Shown in pieces: positions 1 through 5,429 of a DNA stretch of 5,429 nt (position 1 is the stretch's first letter; every line of letters begins with the position of its first letter). A program made the position numbers and the translations under genes. Under the pieces are notes generated by a model. That model worked only from the letters and a program-made list of their open reading frames with translations. It ran no database searches and had not been told where the DNA came from. Origin of the DNA: Gemmatimonadota bacterium (GTDB lineage Bacteria > ARS69); assembly GCA_020431545.1 (NCBI GenBank), contig JAGQIB010000027.1, positions 1 to 5,429 of the forward strand, read 5' to 3'.

Positions 1-870
1 CCCGGTCGGTGTCAGGTAGATCCGGCGCAGCCGACCGCGCCCGGCCGGTCCCAGGTCCGATACGTAGAACAGACTCCCGTCCTGCGTGGCGTTGATCCCG
101 ACCGGATACCGGAGCTGAGCGACCGACAGATCTCCGTCGAGGTCACCGGCCACGCCGGTCCCCGCGAACACGGACACGCTCGCGGTCGCGAGCTCGATCC
201 GGTAGATGCGATTCGATTCCGGCGCGGAAGCGTAGAGGAAATCCCCGACGATGACGAGGGGACCGATCGGAAACTCCGGCAGCACGGCGAACAGCGTGCC
301 CGTGCCATCCAGCTCGTAGCGGGTCACGTTGCCGTCGAACCAGTTCGCGTTGTAGAGGCAGTTCTCCGCGGCTCGGTACGCCAAGCCTGTCGGGCCGTTG
401 ACGAGCCCACCGATCGCGAACGTCGTGATCGTGGAGTCGGGCGCAATCTTCGCCACCCAGTTCGCATTGAAGGCGGAGCAGTAGAGGTTGCCCTCTCCGT
501 CGAACTCGAGACCGCCGGCGCCCGGCATCCCGGTCGCGATGACTTCGTGCGAGCCATCCGGTGCGATGCGACGGACGTTCCCGAAGTTCGCGCCGGTCAC
601 GTAGAGGTTCCCCGCGCCGTCGAACACGCTCCCGACCGGAAACGGATCGAGCATCGTGGCATACGGAGCGTACGTGCCGTCGGGTTCCACGCGCAGCACT
701 CGGCGACCGTTGAAGTTGAGGCCGCGGGCATTGACGTACACGTTGCCCGCCGCGTCGATGGAGATGCCGTCGTTCCCGCCGAAATCCGGCACGAGCGTCG
801 TCATCGTCTGACCGTGGAGCGGCGGCGTGACAAGAATCAGGAGGGCGAAGGCGAGAAGCGATCGGGACAT
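1..870 (-). CDS. Exported NHL/SMP-30-type beta-propeller protein (C-terminus beyond window edge)
   Basis: An open frame of 290 codons runs off the left edge without a stop, so the protein is incomplete. Residues 1-21 form a Sec-type signal peptide: a basic start (MSRS), a hydrophobic stretch LLAFALLILV, then a cleavage region near PPLHGQ, so the product is probably periplasmic or secreted. The rest is made of blade-like repeats with the pattern FDGxGNLY followed about 12 residues later by RIAPDG. Clear copies lie near residues 38-65, 82-107 and 122-146, with weaker ones near 163-188 and 205-230. The last visible part (VFAGTGVAGDLDG, then YVSDLGPAGRGRLRRIYL) is a typical NHL repeat. This is a six-bladed-type propeller of the NHL/gluconolactonase-like superfamily; substrate or partner is unknown. 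The ATG at 870 has AGGA at 878-881 and puts the signal peptide at the N-terminus. An in-frame ATG at 915 with a stronger Shine-Dalgarno is an alternative. Confidence 0.85.
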   Translation of the reverse strand, partial: MSRSLLAFALLILVTPPLHGQTMTTLVPDFGGNDGISIDAAGNVYVNARGLNFNGRRVLRVEPDGTYAPYATMLDPFPVGSVFDGAGNLYVTGANFGNVRRIAPDGSHEVIATGMPGAGGLEFDGEGNLYCSAFNANWVAKIAPDSTITTFAIGGLVNGPTGLAYRAAENCLYNANWFDGNVTRYELDGTGTLFAVLPEFPIGPLVIVGDFLYASAPESNRIYRIELATASVSVFAGTGVAGDLDGDLSVAQLRYPVGINATQDGSLFYVSDLGPAGRGRLRRIYLTPTG

Positions 871-900
871 CGGACGATCCTGGTTGGGAGGACACAGCGA

Positions 901-932
901 ATGGGACGCTCCCATCCTGTCCGCCTCCCCCG
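901..932 (-). promoter_or_regulatory. Strong Shine-Dalgarno and start-codon hairpin upstream of the NHL gene (alternative start)
   Basis: Read on the minus strand, GGGGGAGG (931-924) lies 8 nt before an ATG at 915 that is in frame with the NHL gene. That ATG is the first half of a perfect inverted repeat, ATGGGA at 915-910 and TCCCAT at 906-901, with a 3-nt loop. Use of this start would add 15 residues (MGASHSLCPPNQDRP) ahead of the signal peptide. The hairpin could hide the upstream ATG and favour the ATG at 870, or it could be an operator. There is no T-tract after it, so it is not a classical terminator for the preceding gene. The motif is seen directly; its role is inference. Confidence 0.35.
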
Positions 933-1037
933 AACCGCGCTTCCAGATTCGTCCGAAACTGGCTACGTCGAACGCGCCCCGGGAGGTTACTCCAGGAGCG
1001 GCACCGATGAGATCGCACCGCAATCGATCACACGGTG

Positions 1038-2096
1038 CTAGCGCGCCGGCTCGGCGGACAGTTTTCCGCGCTCCTCGGACAACCATCCCTCCCACGCCTC
1101 GTAGTCACGCTCCCCGAGGTCTCGGCCCGCCAGCCGCGTGAGGGTGAGGTGCGCGTTGTTGTGGTTGGCCGCTTGCTCCAGGCGCAGCAAGGCCAGGAGC
1201 GTGTCTCCGGCGTCGAGGATCAACGTCGCGCGATTCTCCACGGTTCCCGTGAGGTTGCGAACGATGGCCAGCGCCTTGTTCCGATCACGCACGGTCGGAT
1301 AGTCCAGCGCCGGCAGAACGGGTCCGAGCGGAATCACGACGCCCGGCTCGCGGGAGATCTGAGCCAGGACCCGCATCGCGTTGTTCCGAACCCAGCTGCT
1401 CGGATCGCGGATCGACGGGAGCAGAGCGTCGACGATCTCTTGGGCACTCTCGACGTGACCCAGCAGGAACGCTGCCGTCGCTCGGTCGCCGGGCTCCGAG
1501 GCGTATCGCAGGACACGAACGAGCGCCTCGCTCTGCCCCGGCACCTCGCGATCGAAGCGTTCCCCGTACGCGCGCAGTTCCGGATGCCGGAAGCCCCAGA
1601 GGCAGTGGTGCGCTTCACATGCGATGGCGGGCAGTTCCCCGGCCCGGAAGAGTTCCCCCGCGCGCCGTTCGTAGGCCTTCCATGCATCCAGGAGGTCTCG
1701 CGCATCCTCCGGGGAGGTTCTGCGTCCGTCCGGCGCTTCCCGGAACGGCATGCGCCTTGCCGCATCCGCTTCCTCCACGACATCGATCGTGATCTGGATC
1801 GGAAACTCCGACGTGTACTGCTCGATCCGGGAGACTCCGACCCACGCGAACGGACCGCGTCCGCGGATCCACGTTTCGATCTGCGTCTCGAGCGTCTGGA
1901 CTTCTTCCGTGTCCTCCCCGTACAGCGCCGCCAGCCGCGTCAAGGCCGGATCATGGTGCCGGCGCACGGTCTCTGGGCTGAGGCGGGTCGTCCCGTAGAC
2001 GTCGACCGAGACGAGCGGACCGCCCGGGGCAGTCGCCGGACTCGCGACGGCGATGAGCGCGAGCAGGGCCGCAGACCTCGGTCGATGAAACGACAT
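1038..2096 (-). CDS. Exported POTRA-like and HEAT-repeat protein, unknown function
   Basis: This gene encodes 352 residues. The chosen ATG at 2096 puts a signal peptide at the N-terminus (basic SFHRPR, hydrophobic AALLALIAVA, cleavage near 20-25) and has AAGGTG about 11 nt upstream; a longer in-frame start at 2183 would bury the signal peptide. Residues 28-110 have the beta-alpha-alpha-beta-beta layout of a POTRA domain: VSVDVYG, a helix from SPETV, a second helix ending in IRGRGPFAWVGV, and a final strand IQITIDVVEE. Residues about 125-185 are a linker with a CEAHHC cluster at 160-165. Residues about 187-310 are amphipathic helical pairs of HEAT/PBS-lyase type (DRATAAFLLG, SSWVRNNAMRVLAQI, VRDRNKALAIVRNLT). 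The tail DYEAWEGWLSEE is typical of the ends of HEAT proteins. It is probably a periplasmic scaffold or binding protein. I do not recognise a named family, and no catalytic motif is visible. Confidence 0.82.
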   Translation of the reverse strand: MSFHRPRSAALLALIAVASPATAPGGPLVSVDVYGTTRLSPETVRRHHDPALTRLAALYGEDTEEVQTLETQIETWIRGRGPFAWVGVSRIEQYTSEFPIQITIDVVEEADAARRMPFREAPDGRRTSPEDARDLLDAWKAYERRAGELFRAGELPAIACEAHHCLWGFRHPELRAYGERFDREVPGQSEALVRVLRYASEPGDRATAAFLLGHVESAQEIVDALLPSIRDPSSWVRNNAMRVLAQISREPGVVIPLGPVLPALDYPTVRDRNKALAIVRNLTGTVENRATLILDAGDTLLALLRLEQAANHNNAHLTLTRLAGRDLGERDYEAWEGWLSEERGKLSAEPAR

Positions 2097-2320
2097 CCTG
2101 TTCTTCCCACCTTGCACGAGAGTGAACCGGTCCCCGGCGGGGCTTGCTGAGCGTGGGACGCATCGCGACTCTCTGCCGTTCACGGGCGGACAGAAATTCG
2201 GACGTTCCTGAAAGTCCCGACTCCTGCGCGACTGCTACGGTCGCATCGCCCGCGCCGGAAACCGATCCGACCTGTCGGGCGGCGATCACTCACGGAGTAC
2301 GCGAACTCGGGGGAATCGGA
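2097..2320. promoter_or_regulatory. Divergent intergenic region between the HEAT-protein gene and the tspO-like gene
   Basis: These 224 nt separate two genes transcribed away from each other, so both promoters are expected here. I found no convincing -35/-10 pair on either strand. A Shine-Dalgarno for the minus-strand gene (AAGGTG, 2113-2108) and one for the plus-strand gene (GGGGGA, 2309-2314) lie at its ends. An imperfect inverted repeat, TTCGGAC (2197-2203) and GTCCCGA (2214-2220), sits in the middle and could be an operator, but it is weak. The region contains no gene that I can support. Confidence 0.4.
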
Positions 2321-2803
2321 ATGCGGAACGAATCGGGTCCGAGGGCCGCCGTTTGGGCCACGACGATCTGTCTTCTGGCCGCGGCTTTCGAAGCCACGAT
2401 ATCGGGCCAGAATGTGGCATCGAGATTCGCACGCCTGACGACACCCTCCGTGTCGCCACCGTTCTGGGGGTGGTGCGTCATCGGCGTCGCCTACTACGTC
2501 GTCTGCTTCGTCGTGCTGTACCGACTCATTGGGCACGGCAAACCAGGCGGGTGGCGGCGCGTCACTCTCGGCCTGGCCGTCGCTCTGATGCTCACGAATG
2601 CTGTCTGGAACTGGGCCTTCTTCGGAGCGCACGGTCGCCTCCTGGCGCTCGTACTGCTCGTACCCTACAACGAGATGGCGCTCGCCCTGCTCCTCGCGGC
2701 CGCCCGGGTCGATCGAGTCGCCCAGCTGGCGTTCCTTCCCTACTCGATCTTCCTGATCTACGCGGACTACTGGGCCCTCGCGGTGTGGCGCCTGAACTCC
2801 TGA
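2321..2803 (+). CDS. tspO: TspO/MBR-family tryptophan-rich membrane protein
   Basis: The product is a 160-residue integral membrane protein of the TspO/peripheral-benzodiazepine-receptor family (usual length about 150-170). Five hydrophobic segments can be seen near residues 10-27, 49-70, 81-98, 106-128 and 134-156. Family marks are the PP-F-W after the first helix (46-49), NAVWNWAFF in the middle (93-101), PY at 140-141, and the ending AVWRLN. There are eight tryptophans. Family members bind porphyrins, haem or cholesterol-like ligands and act in tetrapyrrole, light or stress responses; the ligand here is unknown. The C-terminal helix reads IYADYWALAVWRLN, where canonical members have a Trp early in the helix and LN in the middle. 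The ATG at 2321 has GGGGGA 6 nt upstream and gives the family-standard N-terminus; in-frame starts further upstream add 59 non-conserved residues. It is the only plus-strand gene and ends 3 nt from the comB stop. Confidence 0.85.
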   Translation: MRNESGPRAAVWATTICLLAAAFEATISGQNVASRFARLTTPSVSPPFWGWCVIGVAYYVVCFVVLYRLIGHGKPGGWRRVTLGLAVALMLTNAVWNWAFFGAHGRLLALVLLVPYNEMALALLLAAARVDRVAQLAFLPYSIFLIYADYWALAVWRLNS

Positions 2804-2806
2804 CCG

Positions 2807-3535
2807 CTACTCCGGCCGGACCACTCCCAGCACCCCATCCGTCAGCACCGGCACGAAGTCGAAGCGATCCACGTCCGCGGCCAGCGGCAGATCGCTCCCG
2901 AAGCCGGCCTCCTCCAGGCGCCGCCCGTGATCGGTCCCCGCCAGGAACGCGGCGAGGTCCCCCGCCGCCCCACGCGCGACGTCCCGCGCGGCCCGCGCCC
3001 CGTCGTCCAGGCGCGCCCCGCCGGCCTCGAGGCGCTCGGCCAGCATGCCGGCGCACACGAAGTCTTCCTGCGAGAAGTGCGCGCCCGAACCGGCGCACAC
3101 GAGCGTGATCGTCGGCTCGCCGGCCAGGAGCCGCACGGTCGCGGAGAGGTTCACGAACGCGCCGGCCACGCACCGGCGGGCGCGGGCACACGCCGCGAGG
3201 CCGCGCGCGCCGTTCGTGGTGGAGAGCACGATCGTCTTGCCGCGCACGACTTCCGGCACGTACTCGGCCGGCGAGTTCCCGAGGTCGAAGCCGTCGATCT
3301 TCCTGCAGCCGCGTTCGCCGCCGAGCAACGTGGATTCGCGCCCGAGGCTCTGGGCGCGACGCATCGCGTCTTCCACCGTGGCCACCGGCACCACACCCCG
3401 CGCGCCGGCCGCGAGCGCGTGCGCGATCGTGGTCCCCGCGCGGAGCACGTCGATCACGACGCACGCGCGCTCGGCGAGCTCCAGCTCCGGGAGTGCGTGC
3501 GGTCCGGCGAGGACCTCGACCACGGAACGCGTCAA
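2807..3535 (-). CDS. comB: ComB-type 2-phosphosulfolactate phosphatase
   Basis: The product is 242 residues, the usual ComB size. ComB is a Mg2+-dependent cytoplasmic phosphatase that converts 2-phospho-3-sulfolactate to 3-sulfolactate, known from archaeal coenzyme M synthesis and with homologues in many bacteria. Family motifs are clear: HALPEL near the start (13-18), VVIDVLRAGTTI (26-37), LLGGERGCRKIDGFDLGNSP (70-89), TTNGARGL (106-113) and a C-terminal FVPVLTDG (227-234). The start chosen is TTG at 3535, which overlaps the accC stop as TTGA and has GGCGG 7 nt upstream. The alternative is GTG at 3523, which matches the short N-terminus of many homologues but lacks a visible Shine-Dalgarno. 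The same frame stays open well back into accC, but that part is an arginine-rich shadow. The family call is firm; the physiological substrate in this organism is inferred, because no comA or comC is in the window. Confidence 0.92.
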   Translation of the reverse strand: MTRSVVEVLAGPHALPELELAERACVVIDVLRAGTTIAHALAAGARGVVPVATVEDAMRRAQSLGRESTLLGGERGCRKIDGFDLGNSPAEYVPEVVRGKTIVLSTTNGARGLAACARARRCVAGAFVNLSATVRLLAGEPTITLVCAGSGAHFSQEDFVCAGMLAERLEAGGARLDDGARAARDVARGAAGDLAAFLAGTDHGRRLEEAGFGSDLPLAADVDRFDFVPVLTDGVLGVVRPE

Positions 3536-4902
3536 GCGCCGGCCGCCACCCGCTCGCGTGCGGCCGCGCGCTTCGCGTCCAGGTAACCGGTGTCGTACCG
3601 GCCGGACACGAACGGCTCGTCGTCCAGGATCTCGAGCAGCAGCGGCACCGTGGTCTTGACGCCCTCGAGCGAGAACTCGCCGAGCGCCCGCTTCATGCGC
3701 GAGATCGCCTCCGTGCGGTTCGCGCCGAACGCGAGCACCTTGGCCACGAGCGAATCGTAGTACGGCGGAATCGAGGCGCCGGCGAACAGATGCGTGTCCA
3801 CGCGCACGCCGGGACCGCCCGGCAGGTGCAGCCCCGTCACCGTGCCCGGGCTCGGCGCGAAGTCGCGCGCCGGATCCTCCGCGTTCACGCGGCACTCGAT
3901 CGCGTGCCCGAACGAGCGCAGGTCCTGCTGCCGGAACGAGAGCGGCTCGCCGGCCGCCACCCGGATCTGCTCCTTGATGAGGTCGCGGCCCGTGATCAGC
4001 TCCGTCACCGGATGCTCGACCTGGATGCGCGCGTTCATCTCCATGAAATAGAAACGCCCCTGCGAGTCGAGCAGGAACTCCACCGTACCCGCGCCCGCGT
4101 AGTTCACGCCCTCGGCCGCGCGCACGCCGGCCTCGCACAGCGCGCGCCGCGTGGCCTCGTCCAGCGCCGGGCTGGGGCTCTCCTCGATGAGCTTCTGGTG
4201 CCGACGTTGCACGGAGCACTCGCGCTCGAACAGATGCACCACATGCCCGTGCGTGTCCCCCATCACCTGCACCTCGACGTGACGCGGGTTCTGCGCCAGT
4301 CGCTCGAGGTAGAGCTCTCCGTTCCCGAACGCGGCCTGCGCCTCGCTCGACGCCGCCGTGAACGCACCTTCGAGGTCCTCGGCCTCGTACACGCGGCGCA
4401 TCCCGCGCCCACCGCCGCCGGCCGACGCCTTGAGCAGCACCGGGTAGCCGATCTCCTCCGCCACGCTCCGCGCTTCCTCGATGCTCCCGAGCGGACCGTC
4501 CGATCCCGGCAGGATCGGCACGCCGGCCGCCTTCATCGTCTCGCGCGCGGCCGCCTTGTCGCCCACCGCGCGGATCGAGTCGGGCGCCGGCCCGATGAAC
4601 GTCAGCCCGCACGACGCACAGATCTCCGCGAACTTGCCGCTCTCGGAGAGAAACCCGTAGCCGGGATGCACGGCGTCGCAGCCGGTGATCTCGGCCGCGC
4701 TGATGATGCGGGGAATGTTGAGGTAGCTCTCGGTCGCGGCGGGCGGCCCGATGCACACGTCCTCGTCGGCCATGTGCACGTGCAGCGCGTCGTCGTCCGC
4801 TTCGCTGTGGACCGCGACCGTCTCGATGCCCATCTCGCGGCAGGCCCGGATGATGCGGACGGCGATCTCACCGCGATTCGCGATCAGGATCTTGTTGAAC
4901 AC
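3532..4902 (-). CDS. accC: Biotin carboxylase subunit of acetyl-CoA carboxylase
   Basis: The product is 456 residues, close to E. coli AccC (449). It uses ATP and bicarbonate to carboxylate biotin on the carrier protein AccB, the first half-reaction of malonyl-CoA synthesis. Domain order is the biotin-carboxylase N-domain (1-112, KILIANRGEIAVRI, HPGYGFLSE at 79-87), ATP-grasp (113-325) and C-domain (333-442). Catalytic and binding residues at the expected places include K116, K158 before the glycine-rich loop GGGGRGM (162-168), H235-Q236-K237, E275, E288, N290, R292, Q294, E296 and R338, so the enzyme should be active. The start is a GTG at 4902, giving MFNKILIANRGEIA, which aligns with the family start; GGGTGAG lies just upstream. 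It follows the pilus ATPase by 56 nt and overlaps comB. No accB lies next to it in the window. A stand-alone subunit of this size argues against pyruvate or methylcrotonyl carboxylase, though other acyl-CoA carboxylases remain possible. Confidence 0.97.
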   Translation of the reverse strand: MFNKILIANRGEIAVRIIRACREMGIETVAVHSEADDDALHVHMADEDVCIGPPAATESYLNIPRIISAAEITGCDAVHPGYGFLSESGKFAEICASCGLTFIGPAPDSIRAVGDKAAARETMKAAGVPILPGSDGPLGSIEEARSVAEEIGYPVLLKASAGGGGRGMRRVYEAEDLEGAFTAASSEAQAAFGNGELYLERLAQNPRHVEVQVMGDTHGHVVHLFERECSVQRRHQKLIEESPSPALDEATRRALCEAGVRAAEGVNYAGAGTVEFLLDSQGRFYFMEMNARIQVEHPVTELITGRDLIKEQIRVAAGEPLSFRQQDLRSFGHAIECRVNAEDPARDFAPSPGTVTGLHLPGGPGVRVDTHLFAGASIPPYYDSLVAKVLAFGANRTEAISRMKRALGEFSLEGVKTTVPLLLEILDDEPFVSGRYDTGYLDAKRAAARERVAAGA

Positions 4903-4913
4903 GGCTCACCCGT

Positions 4914-4948
4914 GGTGCGCGCGCCCTCGACTGGCGAGGCGCGGCACC
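4914..4948 (-). other. Imperfect GC-rich hairpin between the pilus ATPase gene and accC
   Basis: In the 56-nt spacer, GGTGC (4914-4918) pairs with GCACC (4944-4948), and GCGCCCTCG (4921-4929) pairs with CGAGGCGC (4935-4942) apart from one bulged C, around the 5-nt loop ACTGG. On the minus-strand RNA this would form a stable stem about 12 nt before the accC start codon. No T-tract follows, so it is not a standard intrinsic terminator. It may modulate read-through, RNA processing or accC translation. Chance pairing is a real possibility in DNA of such high GC content. Confidence 0.35.
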
Positions 4949-4958
4949 CGCCGCGCGC

Positions 4959-5429
4959 TCAGACGCCTTCGGAGATGTTCGACTCCAGCTCGTTCTGACC
5001 TTCGAACTGGTTCCAGCTCGTATCCGAAGTCGCCTCGATGCCCTTGACCCGCAGGCTGAACTCGTCGGGACTCGTGCTGTTCGAGAGGGCGTCATCGTAC
5101 GTGATGAGGCCTTCCCGGTACAGCTTCATCAGCGACTGGTCGAAGGTCTGCATGCCGTACTGGAGGTGACCCTCCTGGATGGCCTGCCGGATCGCCACGG
5201 TCTTGGCCGGGTCGATGATGTACTCCTGGATCGTGGGCGTGCAGAGCAGGCACTCCACCGCGGGCACCCGGCCCTGGCCGTCGGCGCGGGGCACGAGACG
5301 CATGCTCACGATCGCCTGCAGGCAGGACGAGAGCAGGAGCCGGACCTCGGCGTGCTGGTGGGTCGGGAAGAACGAGATCACGCGGTTCACGGTCTGCGCC
5401 GCGTCGATCGTGTGCAGCGTGGACATCAG
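4959..5429 (-). CDS. pilT: PilT/PilU-family type IV pilus retraction ATPase (C-terminal part; N-terminus beyond window edge)
   Basis: The frame is open at the right edge and encodes the last 156 residues. The ATP-binding core (Walker A, Asp box and Walker B) lies outside the window. The first visible residues, LMSTLHT, are the His box of secretion/pilus ATPases. They are followed by AAQTVNRVISFFP (10-22), VRLLLSSCLQAIVSMRLVP (29-47), an ECLLCTPTI segment (59-67) and GMQTFDQSLMKLYREGLITYDDAL (92-115), all diagnostic for PilT/PilU hexamers that drive pilus retraction and twitching at the inner-membrane base. The AIRNLIRE motif of Pseudomonas PilT is replaced by TIQEYIID (66-73). The end, NSTSPDEFSLRVKGI, resembles PilU and PilT variants of deltaproteobacterial type, and a further 25 residues rich in E, S and N follow. 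PilT versus PilU cannot be settled here. The internal ATG at 5426 is not the start, because the His box continues upstream of it. Confidence 0.93.
   Translation of the reverse strand: MMSTLHTIDAAQTVNRVISFFPTHQHAEVRLLLSSCLQAIVSMRLVPRADGQGRVPAVECLLCTPTIQEYIIDPAKTVAIRQAIQEGHLQYGMQTFDQSLMKLYREGLITYDDALSNSTSPDEFSLRVKGIEATSDTSWNQFEGQNELESNISEGV

Noticed and set aside
143..1018. A 291-codon minus-strand open frame overlapping the NHL gene
   Set aside because: It is arginine-rich and in a different frame from the propeller repeats; a shadow of the NHL gene.
2132..2142. CCCC-GGC-GGGG mini-hairpin in the divergent intergenic region
   Set aside because: Four base pairs with a 3-nt loop are too weak, and the simple composition makes chance likely.
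1035..2150. A 371-codon plus-strand open frame opposite the HEAT-repeat gene
   Set aside because: It has no signal peptide, domain or repeat logic and low-complexity arginine content; the minus-strand frame has a signal peptide and HEAT helices.
2197..2220. Imperfect inverted repeat TTCGGAC / GTCCCGA as a regulator site
   Set aside because: The match needs a bulge and no known operator consensus is recognised; mentioned only within the intergenic entry.
2811..2820. Perfect palindrome TCCGGCCGGA at the end of comB, as a possible bidirectional terminator
   Set aside because: It is only 10 bp with no loop, lies in comB codons and has no T-tract on either side; such palindromes are common in GC-rich DNA.
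2807..4756. A 649-codon minus-strand open frame that could suggest a large fusion ending in ComB
   Set aside because: Only the last 242 codons look like ComB. The upstream part is an arginine/glycine-rich out-of-frame reading of accC, whose own frame is fully conserved.
3493..4998. A 501-codon plus-strand open frame opposite accC
   Set aside because: It is arginine- and alanine-rich with no recognisable motif and lies exactly antisense to a certain accC. Long antisense frames are expected at this GC content.

Overview
The window is GC-rich bacterial chromosomal DNA with six protein-coding genes packed at high density. Five lie on the minus strand and one on the plus strand. No rRNA, tRNA, CRISPR array, insertion sequence or phage gene was seen. 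The gene set is a type IV pilus retraction ATPase, a biotin carboxylase, a ComB-type phosphatase, two exported proteins and a TspO-family membrane protein. Together with strong G/C bias at third codon positions, this suggests a Gram-negative-type, GC-rich, probably free-living bacterium, for example from a deltaproteobacteria-like, Gemmatimonadota-like or Eisenbacteria-like lineage. The phylum is an inference and cannot be settled from this window.

Layout from the right edge, in the direction of minus-strand transcription: the C-terminal part of a PilT/PilU-family ATPase (4959-5429, N-terminus outside the window), a 56-nt spacer holding an imperfect GC-rich hairpin, accC (3532-4902, GTG start), and comB (2807-3535), whose likely TTG start overlaps the accC stop codon. 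comB ends tail-to-tail with a plus-strand TspO/MBR-family gene (2321-2803), with only 3 nt between the stops. A 224-nt divergent intergenic region separates the tspO-like gene from a minus-strand gene for an exported POTRA-like plus HEAT-repeat protein (1038-2096). After 167 nt follows a minus-strand gene for an exported NHL/SMP-30-type beta-propeller (1-870, C-terminus beyond the left edge).

The right half (pilT, accC, comB) looks like one co-directional transcription unit. AccC is the ATP-dependent biotin carboxylase of acetyl-CoA carboxylase (fatty-acid synthesis). ComB homologues hydrolyse 2-phosphosulfolactate. The accC/comB overlap suggests translational coupling, but no pathway obviously links the two. 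The left half holds two separate extracytoplasmic proteins of unknown function. I see no convincing undescribed system. The points most worth a second look are the POTRA-HEAT domain combination, the accC-comB coupling, the PilU-like tail of the pilus ATPase, and the competing start sites with a hairpin in front of the NHL gene.
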